DNA of 64,000 nucleotides from Uloborus plumipes (taxonomy: Eukaryota; Arthropoda; Arachnida; Araneae; Uloboridae), in the NCBI GenBank assembly GCA_038373865.1, contig JAXGGA010001161.1, positions 102,455 through 166,454 on the forward strand, in the 5' to 3' direction. The position numbers and the translations under genes are program-made. Position 1 is the stretch's first letter. Each line of letters opens with the position of its first letter. A model generated the notes under the pieces. The model was not told where the DNA came from. It saw only the letters and a list, made by a program, of their open reading frames with translations, and searched no databases. Of this stretch, positions 34,231-45,829 are shown piece by piece.

Positions 34231-34271
34231 ACTGGTTCAGATTGAAGTCTTCCAGCAGCATTTGATTAAAA

Positions 34272-36065
34272 ATGAATTTTGATTTAGGTGCTACTGAAAA
34301 ACTATATACTTGTGAACATTGTCAAAAGGCATTTTCACACAGTTCAAGTTTAAAAACACATCTGAGGTTACATACTGAAGAACAACCATTCTCGTGTGAG
34401 CATTGTAAAAAAACCCTTGCTCATAGCTCATCTTTAAAAACACATTCGAAGATACATACTGAAGAAAAGCAATACTCGTGCGATTATTGTCACAAAAATT
34501 TCACTCAGAATTCATCTCTAAAAACACACTTGAGGATACACACCAAAGAAAAACCTTTTTCATGTCATCTTTGTGAAAAAAACTTTACTAACAGCGGTGC
34601 TTTAAAAACACATTTTAGGACACACACCAAAGAAAAACCTTTCGTGTGTGAATTTTGTAAAAGAATCTTTGCTCATAGCGGATCTTTAAAAACACATTTG
34701 AGGCTACACACCAAAGAAAAGCCATACTCATGTGAGTTTTGTACAGAATCTTTTGCTCATAGCATGTCTCTAAAAACACATTTGAGGGTACACACCAAAG
34801 AAGAACCGTTCAAATGCGAATATTGTAAAAAAATCTTTACCCAGAGATCAAGTTTAAAAACACATTTAAGGCTTCATACTAAAGAAACCCCTTATTCTTG
34901 TGACTTGTGCAAAGAGTCATTTCATAAATATTCAAGCTTTAAGATACATTTGATGAAACACACTCAAGAAAAGCTCTGTTGCGATTATTGTAACAAAATC
35001 TTTTATGATAGTTCAAGCTTAAAAAGCCATTTGAGGATCCACACTAAAGAAAAACAATTCTCGTGTGAGTTTTGTAAAAAAAGCTTTAGTAATTGTTCTC
35101 ATTTAATACAACATTTGCGGGTACACACTAAAGAAAAACCTTTCCCTTGTGATCATTGTGGGAAGACCTTTTCTCAGAGGTCGAGTTTAAAAACACATTT
35201 GATGATGCATACTGAAAAAGAACTGCTCTCATATGGTGATAATGCCTCTACTCAGAGTTCAAGTTTAACAACACATTTTGATGTAAAACCAATCTCTTGT
35301 GATTATTGTAAAAAATTATTTTATAATGTTTCAAGATACAAAAAACATTTCGATTTGCACACTAAAGAGAAGTTATTTTCGTGTGAACATTGTAGAAAAA
35401 CCTTTGCTTACGGCTCAGCTTTAAAAATGCATTTGAGGGTACATACCAAAGAAAAACCATTCCCGTGTGATCATTGTGGAAAAACCTTTTCGCAGAGGTC
35501 GAGTTTAAAAACGCATTTGATGATACACGCTGAGGAAGAAATACTCGCATACAATAATGCCTCTACTCAGAGTTCAAGCTTAACAACACATTTTGAGAAA
35601 AAACCATTCCCTTGTGAATATTGTAAAAAAATATTTTACAACAGTTTGAGATTAAAAAATCATTCGAGGATACACACTAAAGAGAAGAAATTCTCATGTG
35701 AATATTGTAAAAAAACCTTTGCTTACGATTCAGCTTTAAAAACGCATCTGAGGGTACACACCAAAGAAAGGCCGTTTTCATGTGAATATTGTAAAAATAC
35801 CTTTACTCAGAGGTCAACTTTAAAAAACCATTTGAGAACGCACTCTGAAGAAAGACCATTCTCCTGTGATTATTGTGATAGAACGTTTACTCAGAGTTCA
35901 TATTTAAAAACACACGTGAGGATACACACCAAAGAAAAACCGTTCCCATGTGATCATTGTGGAAAAACCTTTACTCAGCGCTCAACTTTATTAGTTCATT
36001 TGAGGAGGATACACACTAAAAACAAAAACTCTCATGTAAATATTGTAAAAAATCCGTGCTCATAG
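34272..36065 (+). CDS. C2H2 zinc-finger protein, 597 aa, 19 intact fingers
   Basis: A single open frame from ATG (AAAATGA, A at -3) with 21 finger units of the C-x2-C-x12-H-x3-H type. Nineteen keep all four zinc ligands; units 12 and 16 (SSSLTTHF blocks after LLSYGDNASTQ and ILAYNNASTQ) have lost both cysteines. Units 11-14 are a block duplication of 15-18. Linkers are mostly HTKEKP instead of the usual HTGEKP. Helix contact residues are nearly constant (SSLKTHL; position 6 is Thr in most). No KRAB, ZAD or BTB domain is visible. Such arrays are nuclear DNA-binding proteins; the target is unknown. A one-base frameshift near 36025 cuts the 22nd finger (SCKYCKKS is readable in the next frame), so the C terminus is secondary. 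Confidence 0.88.
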   Translation: MNFDLGATEKLYTCEHCQKAFSHSSSLKTHLRLHTEEQPFSCEHCKKTLAHSSSLKTHSKIHTEEKQYSCDYCHKNFTQNSSLKTHLRIHTKEKPFSCHLCEKNFTNSGALKTHFRTHTKEKPFVCEFCKRIFAHSGSLKTHLRLHTKEKPYSCEFCTESFAHSMSLKTHLRVHTKEEPFKCEYCKKIFTQRSSLKTHLRLHTKETPYSCDLCKESFHKYSSFKIHLMKHTQEKLCCDYCNKIFYDSSSLKSHLRIHTKEKQFSCEFCKKSFSNCSHLIQHLRVHTKEKPFPCDHCGKTFSQRSSLKTHLMMHTEKELLSYGDNASTQSSSLTTHFDVKPISCDYCKKLFYNVSRYKKHFDLHTKEKLFSCEHCRKTFAYGSALKMHLRVHTKEKPFPCDHCGKTFSQRSSLKTHLMIHAEEEILAYNNASTQSSSLTTHFEKKPFPCEYCKKIFYNSLRLKNHSRIHTKEKKFSCEYCKKTFAYDSALKTHLRVHTKERPFSCEYCKNTFTQRSTLKNHLRTHSEERPFSCDYCDRTFTQSSYLKTHVRIHTKEKPFPCDHCGKTFTQRSTLLVHLRRIHTKNKNSHVNIVKNPCS

Positions 36066-36102
36066 CTCATTTTAGGATCATATTTGCAGACACACACTAA
36101 AG
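36066..36102 (+). pseudogene. Out-of-use remainder of the finger array
   Basis: LGSYLQTHTK is readable in the original frame directly after the stop, and joins in frame with TKEKTLSLSYKYCKKPF past the hAT insertion. Confidence 0.6.
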
Positions 36103-36641
36103 TAGCATTTCACAACCTTTCTTGACTCGCAGACAGTTCCACTGTAAATTCCAGGTACCGGTGAGGTTCTTTTTTTTAAAAAAACTTTTGACTCACGGAC
36201 CATTAAAAACTAATTGAGGGAAAATTAGAACGGTGAGTAATTTTTGCTGTTTTTTTCTCATTCTAGGGGGTTGGGACGGAGGGGGGTGGGGGGAAGTTGA
36301 GGGAGAGTGACTCTATATGCAGGCCACTGAAAACTTGTGAGAAAAGTTTGCTGACCGGTGAGTTTTTTTTTTTTTTTTGATTTCACAAAATAAATAAATA
36401 AATGAGTAATTATTAAAACCTTACTTGGTTTTAAAACTGTCTCAAGAATATTTAAATGTAAAGATAAGTAACTGCTACTGTTCACATAAAAATGCCTTAT
36501 AGGATACTGATATTAATATTTTACTTATAAATTACTTTTTGGAGAAAAACAGGGGTTTATTTTTGTGAGCGATTAAAAATCTCTAAGGACCGGTAAGAAT
36601 TTCCTGGGGACTGGTGCCGGACAACAGGTTGAGAATCGCTG
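36103..36641. mobile_element. hAT-type insertion in the zinc-finger 3' region
   Basis: The right end reverse-complemented reads CAGCGATTCTCAACC, the left TAGCATTTCACAACC; both are followed by GACTCGC/GGACCGG-type sequence. CACTAAAG and TACTAAAG (36095-36102, 36642-36649) form an 8-bp duplication with one mismatch. It separates two halves of a finger that still join in frame. No transposase. Confidence 0.7.
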
Positions 36642-37170
36642 TACTAAAGAAAAAACATTGTCATTGTCATACAAATATTGTAAGAAACCATTCATTCAGG
36701 GTTCTGCTTCAAAAACTTATTTGAAGATACACACTGAAGAAAAACTATAGTCAAGTGATTATGGTAACAAGTCATTTACTGTGGTCACACAGTTTAACTG
36801 TTGAAAAAAAAAAAAAAAACCATCTGTGGATTTGCACTGAATAATGCATAATTTTTTAGTAATTTGAAAATGCTTATGTACTTCAAGTTTAAAAATGCTT
36901 TCGAGAAAAACCAAGGTGCCTTCTTATTGTGTCAAAACTTCTTACCCCGTTTGCAGCATCATACGAAAGGAAACAATGTTTTCATCAGTATTCGAAAGAA
37001 ATTTTCCATTAGATTGAGTTCCAAAAAACATTTCTCTGTGCACACTAAAAAAAGTGTTGTTGGTTATTGTTAAGAAAAATTTGATACTACATTTAGTGAT
37101 GTGTACTAAAAAGCTATATTTATATGAAGCTTGTAAGAAGATGGTTTCTGAGATTATAAAATAAGTTTCG
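36642..37170 (+). pseudogene. Decayed zinc fingers downstream
   Basis: Readable pieces include YKYCKKPFIQGSASKTYLKI followed by HTEEKL and a stop at about 36750, LSSKKHFSVHTKK near 37017-37055, and HLVMCTKKLYLYEACKKMVS near 37092-37151. Cysteines or frames are lost in each. The original array therefore extended at least 1 kb past the present stop. Confidence 0.6.
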
Positions 37171-37406
37171 CGTATATGCTGAAAGTAATCTCTGATTTGT
37201 TGAGTAAGAGTTATTCATTTTGTAAATGTTAAGGATTGAAACATACCGGTGTATTATGTTTTCCAGTTATAAAAATATGTTTTTGTATATAATGTTTTTG
37301 GCGTAGTTACATTTCGATGTATATACTGTACCTAAAAGGTGAATTAGTGCAAAAATGTATTTTTGCAATTTTCTTCTGTGTAGTTTGATGTTAATAATGA
37401 ATTTAA

Positions 37407-37412
37407 AATAAA
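37407..37412 (+). promoter_or_regulatory. Possible polyadenylation signal of the zinc-finger locus
   Basis: AATAAA in AATTTAAAATAAAATTTC, the first clean signal past the finger remnants. Distance from the present stop is 1.3 kb, including the hAT. Confidence 0.35.
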
Positions 37413-38186
37413 ATTTCTACTGCATTGAGTAGTTTGCTTGTGTACATTGGGTTACGGATTTTTTTTTTATGCCATGCCTTTTAAAATTTTAATTAAAAAA
37501 AATTAAGAAACATTTCAAATAAAAATTACATATCATCAAACTAATAAAGATGTTTTCAACTTTACACGAATAAATCTTTTAATTAGAAAGGCCCACAGTG
37601 TCACTGAAGCTTGTAGAACATCTTGGTAACACACCCTTGTAATACTAAATGCCTGTTGCATTTGCCTCAAAAAGTAAACTTACTGGAACTTCCCATATGT
37701 GGTTATGAAAAAAAAAAGCTTTTGGTGGGACTTTTAGCTGTGGCGATGGATCCAAACAGTTCAAATTAAATTTTTTATTGATTAGTTTCTGAATGTAAAT
37801 TTAGAAATCAACCAGCCGTTAATTTCTCAGCTATTAATTTAAAAGAACTCCGATAGATGGCATATAATCTGTATCTCTTTGAGTTCGTTTTTGCTCTATG
37901 TTAAAAAATTGACTGCGAGAGCCATCTGAGGGTACTCAGCAGTTCCAACCGCCCCGCACTACCCGCAGGCTTCTCGGGTGAATTAAGCATTGCTGCTTAG
38001 GGGACCCGACCGTTCATACATTCCATCCACTTACGACTCTAGACACCGTGGAGCCAGATACAGATCTCTTTCGGTGGCGCCCATTGCCTGCTTAATTTAC
38101 CACCACAAGAGCCGCTGTCCAGATACAAATTCAGGCCAAACATCCATAAGCAGTGATGACTGAGAACCGTTTAGTACGGGTACACT
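37413..38186. other. No gene recognised; G+C-richer island
   Basis: AT-rich to about 37900, then a G+C-richer stretch (37915-38185) with CCGCCCCGCACTACCCGCAG and similar sequence, no open frame of note, directly upstream of the SINE. It could be part of a longer composite repeat. Confidence 0.4.
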
Positions 38187-38473
38187 GGGCCGTGGTACCT
38201 GATCGGTAAGGCGTCGGACTCGTGACCAGAGGGACCCGGGTTCGATCCCAGCCGATCGAAGATCTACCATCTTGATTAATGGTGGCTGGGGGACGTTAAA
38301 AATGTGGTCACAAAGTCCTCCAAGTGAAACGACACCTCTGGGGGTGCTGGGCCAAGGGTTTGCTCGACCTTTAGTTCTGGTTCAAAAATAACAGAGTGCT
38401 CTTCAGGGTCCTATCCCGGTTAAACTACGAGTTGTAGTAGGAACGGGGGACCCTAGAGTGTGTGAAGTATGGG
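38187..38473 (+). repeat. tRNA-derived SINE, copy 1
   Basis: The head GGGCCGTGGTACCTGATCGG ... GGTTCGATCCC has A-box and B-box spacing of a Pol III promoter. The anticodon-loop position CTCGTGA would read CGT, suggesting a tRNA-Thr ancestor. The body (CTGGGGGACGTTAAAAATGT, CCAAGTGAAACGA, CTGGGCCAAGGGTTTGCTCG) matches copy 2 at 54731-55050. The 3' part is interrupted by two hAT insertions and resumes at 42226 and 42443. Confidence 0.85.
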
Positions 38474-39516
38474 CAAGGCCGTAGCCAGGATTTTTTTTCG
38501 GGGGGGGTTCGAAGTGAAGAAAGTTTGTTTGAAAAAAAAATAAACAAAAGGTTGCAAATCTTATGACGCAATGGGAGCAAAGCCTGCTTGTACGGGGGGG
38601 GGGGGGGGGCAAGGGGGCACCTGCTCCCCTTCACTTCCGAAAGTAAAGGGGCCCTGCCCTTCACTTTTTAGAGCGAAAAATTAACGGTCGGTTATTTACT
38701 GGGTGGATTGATTTATTTCATGAAAATTAAAAACTGAAAATACCACAAAAATGTTTTTTTTTTCTCATCTTATTTCACAAGAAAGGAACTTTGAATTGCA
38801 AAGGGGACATCTACAGTAAAATCCATCCTGCTTTTCAGACTGTATTAAAGTTTTAGAGGTCATTTGTTAAAATCCAATAATATAGCCAAATTTTACAAAA
38901 AAAAAAAAAAAAACAGCTATAGGGTTCCGCCCTAAGCTCCTCACAAACTTCTTTTGATCCCCCAATTTCTTGGTGCACCAGCCGCCTATGATTGGGAGTA
39001 TGTTGGACTAACAGGAAGGAGAGCGAAGCTGAGGTAATGGACAACACGTTAATCAATAGGCTTTTGGGAAGAATGAAAGGAGTCTTTCTCCTCTCCTGCA
39101 TTATTTTTCAAATAAATATATCAGAATTTATGACGTCATCATGTTTGAAAAATTGAAGGAAAGATAAAGAATTTCAAAGCTTTGTTCTTTTTTTTTTTGA
39201 AAGTTTAATCTGCGAAAAACAAAGCACACAACTACGTTTCATATTTCTTTAAAAAAAATCAGGAAAATTTATTTTTAAGTCGACCGTTTTTTCCAGTCAC
39301 AACAAACAGGGGAGTGATTAACAGTGACGTTAGCGTTTTTTTTTTTTTTTTTTTGACAACTGCGTTTCGTATTACTCTACGGCGTTGTAAAAAGTTGCCA
39401 GCAGCAACAAATGTAAATTACACTGGTTTTATGTACCCTTTTATCCGCATTAAATTTTATGATGGAAATTTCCATCATCATGCAAAGAAGGGTTAAGCCA
39501 AAAAGATGATCCAATA

Positions 39517-39636
39517 TATAATTTGGTATGGTTTCATGCAAGTTTTATATGTACATCCAAAAAAATTTTCATCAAAATCTGAGGGGGTCGAGTGGGGATT
39601 TTCTCGAAATTTGGGACCCATAACATGGAATGACCC
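39517..39636 (+). repeat. Direct repeat a (partner 41863-41972)
   Basis: TATAATTTGGTATGGTTTCA ... GAGGGGGTCGAGTGG ... CATGGAATGACCC. The shared CATGGAATGACCC end marks a dispersed element end of unknown class. Confidence 0.75.
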
Positions 39637-41862
39637 ATAGTTCTGCTCACTATTTCGCCAAAGGAGTTTTTTTCTATCTTTTCAACTTAAACCTTAAATT
39701 ATTCCGTCTCTCCTGCTGGTCTATAATCCTTAACGGGATAACAAAGTTTATGGCACTTGTCGTTGAGATACTTTTATCATGGAAAAAGAAAGAAGATCCT
39801 TTCCTTTACGCCATAAAACAAGTGTGGTCCCTTTTTGGGCTGACTGCGAACAAATTAGCAAAAAATATAAGATTTTTGAAAACTTCTATCTCTTAACACA
39901 TTGATCACAGTAATAACAGATACAGATGTTGAAATCAGTTATTGTTATTATCAATGGAGAGGTGATGAGTTAACGAAAATGCATTCTTTGTTTTCTGGGT
40001 GCGAAGTGTTTTGTACTATATTTCCCGACCCCTATAGCACATAGCAATTTATCGTCGCACTCCTTTATGTTCCTTCCTTCGGTCCCACGGATCCCACGCC
40101 ACCAAGTCGCAGAGAAGGAGGGAACCAGGGGGCAACACCCCAGGAGAGCGAGCTAGAAAAGTAGTCCAGAGTATATCCCAGAGCAGGGATAGGAAAGAAA
40201 TTCTCTGGCGACGGGAGCCAGACACTTTCTGCCCCCATTCTCTTCCTTGCATTTACCATTGATGAGAGGGGCTTGATTTACCAAGAAGTCCATGAGGCTC
40301 GGCCTAGAGCTGTAGGGTCCCCACCTTGGGAGGGGGGGAGCAAAATCAAAGACGAAATAGTAAATTATAACAAAGTATGATTTTAATATGGAAATCATGA
40401 AGTTGAAAATCAAAGTTTATGGTTTCAACTCTACAGTACTTTTTTCACTTTTCAATGGGGCCCATCCAGATGTTCAGGGCCCGATTTAGAAATTTAAGGT
40501 CTGCCCTACTGTCCTAAAGTTCCTAAATTGGACACTGATGGTGGAAAACTAAAATTCACGGGCCATTCTAACTTAGCGAGCCCAGGGGCCATGCTCAGGC
40601 TGCCCTCCCCTTTCGCAGGGCAAGGCCAAGATAAGAAATTTTTTTTGATAAGAACTAGAACTACTTTGAAGGGCCTATATGCCAGCCCCTCAAACCCATT
40701 TGGTCAAACCAATATCCTATCTATTGTGGGGACCTGTATACTACGTATTGTTATGAAAAAAATCTATATTCTAGCAAGTACAGAGATTTATATGTGCGAA
40801 AATTTTTCGTTGAGTAAAAGGCCCGATTAACTATTGTGCCCCGAACGAGGAAAATTTTTGAATTTCCCTCCAATAACTGCCTTACCTGTGAACCAAGCCG
40901 AACATTATTAAATTTTCCAGGGGGTGGGGGAGGGTATACACTCAATACAAATTACCAAAAAACCTCGCCGCCTAAATGCATTAAATAGGGGGAAATGGGC
41001 ATGATCGGGAGAAATTTGCTTCTGAACTAATTTCAAAGAAAGTAAAATTAAAACCATAGTCAGACTCCCATGTTCAACTCCTATTGTAATGAATAAATTT
41101 CAAAATATTTACTAAAATGAAAAATATTTTTCCCCCCTCGATCATATCTAACAAAGTTTTTTTTAATCAGAACGTAAGTACAATAACTCCTGCAAATATT
41201 AATAGAACAAATTGACATCAACTTTTGAGGTCTATGTCTTTTTTTCTTTGATTTCACGTTGAATGACGTACACATTTTTGATCTGCAATATCCCCTTGAA
41301 ACTGGTTTGTCTCAAAAATAAAAATAACGTTTTTTAGTTAAGAAAAGTGTGTTCTTTCCAATGACGTAAAGAAAATTGAAATTCAAGATGACCCTTTTGA
41401 GATATTGCCCTTTGAAATTGAGACAAAATTGAGAAAAAAGAAATTTGACTGGAATTTCAACTCGCATAATTCAGCAATTATTTGAGCTATCGAGATGCCA
41501 CTAGCACATCTTTCGGACGAACTATCAGGCTACAAACGAGGAAAGAATTAGCTTTAGAAAGTCATTCTCTCAGCAGATACAAGCTGATAAGGTATGGTCA
41601 AAATTTGCCAAAATACGATTTTTTACCAACTTTGGCAGCAAATTTCAAAAAAAAAAAAAAAACAGCGCATGGAGCTTCTGTTACACAAGTAGGCTATTCT
41701 ACCCTAAACAGAGATCAGAATCACCAAATTTGAGTCTGATAATCGTCTTAGGTCGCGAGCAATAAAAGCACAAACTTGACGATTTGGACATTTTTTTCAA
41801 GACACGAAAAAGAGGCCTTTCTAAAATAATTTTTACTGGCTGAACCATAAGGCTTATGGAGC

Positions 41863-41972
41863 TATAATTTGGTATGGTTTCATGCAAGTCTTATACATAC
41901 ATCCAAAAAAAATTCATCAAAATTGGAGGGGGTCGAGTGGAGACGCCTCGTACGCTTGACATGGAATGACCC
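41863..41972 (+). repeat. Direct repeat b (partner 39517-39636)
   Basis: Same block, slightly shorter in the middle. Both are in the same orientation 2.3 kb apart within the hAT. Confidence 0.75.
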
Positions 41973-42263
41973 TTATTCAAGTTTATTCAAATGATTTTTT
42001 TTATTTTTATTATTCTAATTTTTCTTTATATCATCAAAACCTCAGACCCATCACAACTTCGAGGGGGGGGGGGGCGACCTCCGACCATCAAACCTTGAAA
42101 TTTTCTTTTCTTTTTCTTTTCTTTTCTTTTTTTTTTTTAGTTGAATACATTTTTAAAATTTTTGAGGTTTGAAAATTTCGGGGGGGGTTCTGACCCCCTG
42201 ACCCCCCCCGCTGGCTACGGCCTTGAGTATGGGTAACACTAGCCAAAGCAAACAAGCGGGGAG

Positions 42264-42442
42264 CAGGGCCTGATTAAGATATCACGGGGCCCTAATCCAA
42301 ATACTTTTTTTGGGCCCCCCATAATGAATCTTTTCAATTTTAAGCATGGGATAAAACAAATTTAGGCATCGACTACAACAATTTTAGCCACTTGGGGGCC
42401 CTAGGCCGCAGCCTAGTTGCCCTATTCAGTAATCAGGCCCTG
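42264..42442. mobile_element. 179-bp hAT MITE
   Basis: CAGGGCCTGATT / AATCAGGCCCTG ends with the exact 8-bp duplication GCGGGGAG (42256-42263, 42443-42450). Inserted 38 bp beyond the larger hAT. Confidence 0.9.
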
Positions 42443-42450
42443 GCGGGGAG

Positions 42451-43034
42451 GAGCACTAGGCTCAATTAGTCCCCTCACCATAAGCTCCGCCCCTCGTTAG
42501 GAGGGAGGGTACCACCCCACAGAAGTGAAGTCGTCCTCTAATCCCAGGTTTAGCGACTTAAAGAACTGGCAACCACACTCTCAAGCGCTGCAGCACGACA
42601 AGCCAGCTCCCATGCGGGGGAGTATTGTGGTATTGTTGTTTTTGGTCACCTTTTATAGAGGCTGAGAGGGAGGGGTGGGACTCCTGTTTTAAACTTTTAC
42701 ATATTTCTGGTATTACTGTTTCAAAATTTCCTTTGCATTCTCTCATTTTAAAGTTCTTGTAATTAAATGTTAAGCTTAGTTACATTTAAATCAGAAAAAT
42801 AATATAGTATTCTGTAAATTTAATTCTGTATTTGCTTTTTATTGAATTAAATTTTGGTTTTTATTATTTGAATCAAACAGTCTAACATAATTTGGTTGTC
42901 TCAAGGTCTTAGGATTAAGTGGAAAATATGAAGAAGGAGATATCGGAACACAAATCGTATTAAAGGGATTTTAGGTTAAGGGAAAAAAATGCTCTTTATC
43001 CCGTAGAAACAAAAAGTCTTTTTTTTTTTTCAAG
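42451..43034. other. No gene recognised
   Basis: A G+C-richer first 160 bp, possibly the end of the SINE or of a composite, then AT-rich sequence with no ORF. Confidence 0.4.
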
Positions 43035-43320
43035 CTTATATTGCCGGTTGCCGAATATCTTGTCTAGTAGTTTGACTCGGATGTCGGATGGGGAGGTTCC
43101 GAGTTAGAATCCTGGCTCCGGCATGGATATCACTATCTCTCACCTCTCCTTGTCCTTTTTTTTGTGCCATTGTGCTTTTATGCTGTGAATGGTTGCCTAC
43201 CCTACACAACAATCGGGTCCTTCTGGCATGTTCTGTGGGAGTCCGTTTTCACACAAAATTATGGTATAGTTAGAAAGTGAAGCAACACACATCAAATTAA
43301 CAGCCTAATAGCTGGCAAAA
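43035..43320 (+). repeat. Possible second SINE family
   Basis: GGTTCCGAGTTAGAATCCTG resembles a diverged B box with a matching stem, preceded by TAGTTTGACTCGGATGTCGG. A body of about 180 bp follows. Only one copy is in the window, so boundaries are uncertain. Confidence 0.4.
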
Positions 43321-43672
43321 GACAACAACAGCAGCAAGAACATACATTTTAGATTAAACTGGAGCCAATTTTCCCACTCTTATCTGCTTTTTTTTAATAA
43401 CTCTATTTTTTTTAGAGGACGGGGTTGAGATTTTCACTCGAACCCTTTGGAGCCGGGGATTTCTTCAAGGTTTCATACGTCTGGTACGACAGTTTATACC
43501 TTCTCTTTTTAATGGAAAAGAAATCTGTGGTTCAACTGTCGTACTACCTGGGTCGAAAGAAAAATTTCTAAAAAACAGCCTGGATCCAAAAGGTTAAGGA
43601 ATCCTTGGGCATGAACGAAACTAAGGCAGGGATTCAAGTGAAACAGGCCATCGCAAATTACAATCGCTACTG

Positions 43673-45272
43673 CCCAGCTAGCACACGAGCGTTGGGCCAA
43701 CGTTTTCACGTTACGTTAGACCAACGTCGGTCTCTAACGTTAGAACATACGTTAATGTGCACCGTCGGAAAACGGTTATACAACGGTTGGTTTCCAGCGT
43801 TATCTGAACGCTTTTCCAACGTTGTTCCAATGTAAAAACAACAGTGAACCAATCAATTCCAAACGTTATTCCGATGTAAATAACAACGGATAACCAGCAT
43901 TTTCTCGCATTATTTCACTTTAAATTTCAACGCTAAACCTACTATTTTGCAACGATGTGCAAAAGGTTTAGGACAACTGTATGTTTTAAATGATACAATG
44001 TATATTTGTTATGCAAATACATATGAACACAAAAAATTTAAATATTGATTTACAAAGAAACTTTTACCTTTTTTTCTCCCCTTTTGAATAATTACATCTC
44101 TCATCTGTTTTTCTTTTCAGGAAATATCATTTACCAGCAAGATTATTCTTAAGACAGAATATAAAATCCTGCCATTAAAAATAACCCAACTAGTATTTTT
44201 TCTTCTTTATTTAATCGCCAGTGTAAACACGCAAATCCATGGAAATAGAGCAGAACAGCTAACATATAAATATCATACATAAAAACACAGAAAATATAAA
44301 AGTTTGTAAAATTAAATAATATTCGCTTTAAAAAAAACACACACAAGGATTCAGCTATATCTTCAAAACAAGTTAATGATGCGAAATGGAGTTGGTTAAT
44401 TTTGAATATTGTGAACAATGCCCAACTGAGCATTTTTTTTTTCAACTGAATTTTTTTTATACGAAAGGAGTTTCAATGTTATTTTCAACAACAAAACAAT
44501 CATTAAAAGATACTGTTTTATTTCTATGCAACACATGTGGAACTTATATAATTAAAAGTATTCTTAACTTTAAAAGAAGAGTAACAAACTCCTTTTCCTT
44601 TTTGCTAAATCAAAGACAGAACAATGAGGATGAAAATTATTGAAATCACTGACACTATAATTCCGAGCAATGGAGAGTTAAAATAAAGGATATTGAAATA
44701 GTCAAAAAGAAATAAATGGGACCAAATCGTGAAAATTTCACCACCGTACATACAGCATATAATATACTAAAGAACAAGATAACCAATTAAAAACCACCAC
44801 ACAACACTCAAAAGTACCTATTCTAAATAAAGGAAAAATATGAAATTCAAAGCATTCATAAAGTTCGTCACTTACTTTGGGAGATTAAAAATGCACAGCG
44901 AAGATTGAGCACTTGTTTCGAGCTACGGCAAACACGTGTGAAGCGGAGAAATTCTGTCATTGGAATGAAAATAAATGGCTCTACTGCGCATCCCTCACCC
45001 CCCATCGAGCCCTCCATTACGCTTCATCCACTCACAAATCAGCAACGAGCTTGAAACAAGTTGGGCGTGAAGATGAAACAGGTTTGAAAGTTGGAAACAG
45101 GTTAGATTAACGTTAGGTTTAAAATCGGTTCCTTTTAAACGCTCATCCGATCATTCGAATGATCGGATAAGTGTTATAAAAAGAACCGATTTCCAACCGA
45201 ACATTAATCCAACCTTTGCGATGCATTTTCAACCTTTCCCCAACGGAAAACCGACGGTTTGTGCTACCTGGG
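43673..45272. mobile_element. 1.6-kb element with CCCAGSTAGCACA ends
   Basis: CCCAGCTAGCACA at the left faces CCCAGGTAGCACA (reverse) at the right. Subterminal AACGTTGG/CCAACGTT-type motifs are dense in the left 200 bp and AACCGA/TCGGTT motifs in the right 150 bp, including a CATCCGATCATTCGAATGATCGG palindrome. The ends resemble CCCAAGCAGCAAA of the 12421-26500 element, so the two are probably one superfamily. Hydrophobic frames inside (for example 44149-44445) show no domain. Confidence 0.5.
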
Positions 45273-45829
45273 TGGAAATGAATTTCATTAGAACATTTCT
45301 TGATAAAAGCATCGTGACGTCAGCGTGACGTTTGTCTATGAAAAACGAGCTAGATAAAACGTTACAGCCTATACTTGGCGAATAAGAGGAGATCGCTGAG
45401 TGCTTGTGAGCTCTTATTGGCTCCACCCGTAGTGACGTCATGCCAAGTTAAGTTGATGATAATGTAATTCACTTCCAGTAGCAATTCGAAGCCATTTCAC
45501 TCATGGGCGTCGCTGGCTGCTGAACATTGAGGGGGACTTAGGAAAAAAAAACGCTAGGAAAAGTTGATGTTTTTTTAAATATGTTTAACCTTTGTAAAGA
45601 CCAATGAACATTGCAATTTTCAAATAAGGACCACAAGAAGTCATATTCTGACCCAAAAAAAGAAGTCATATTCTGAAAAAGTAGGGGGGGGGTATGAAAA
45701 TGGCGACCCCTCATTAATTTCAAGCGCATCTTAAATACAGAGAGAAAATAATGTTATGTAAGCTTTTTTTCTACTGTATCAGAGAGTTGAGAATGTGTTC
45801 TTAATAGTAAATATATTATTTACCCAGAA

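Larger units (their letters stand above)
38474..42225. mobile_element. 3.75-kb hAT element inside the SINE tail
   Basis: CAAGGCCGTAGCCAG / CTGGCTACGGCCTTG ends with the exact 8-bp duplication AGTATGGG (38466-38473, 42226-42233). Poly-G tracts sit just inside both ends. No intact transposase; several short frames (for example 40528-40830) have no recognisable motif. It holds a pair of about 115-bp direct repeats. Confidence 0.88.

Noticed and set aside
36961..37000. CTGATGA word on the minus strand
   Set aside because: No GAAA-C partner and no helices.
38187..38253. Possible tRNA-Thr gene
   Set aside because: Followed by a shared non-tRNA body also present at 54731, and the cloverleaf is imperfect; it is a SINE head.
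44149..44445. Hydrophobic 98-residue ORF as a membrane protein
   Set aside because: The composition follows the AT-rich strand; no signal, motif or splice context, and it overlaps another open frame on the opposite strand.
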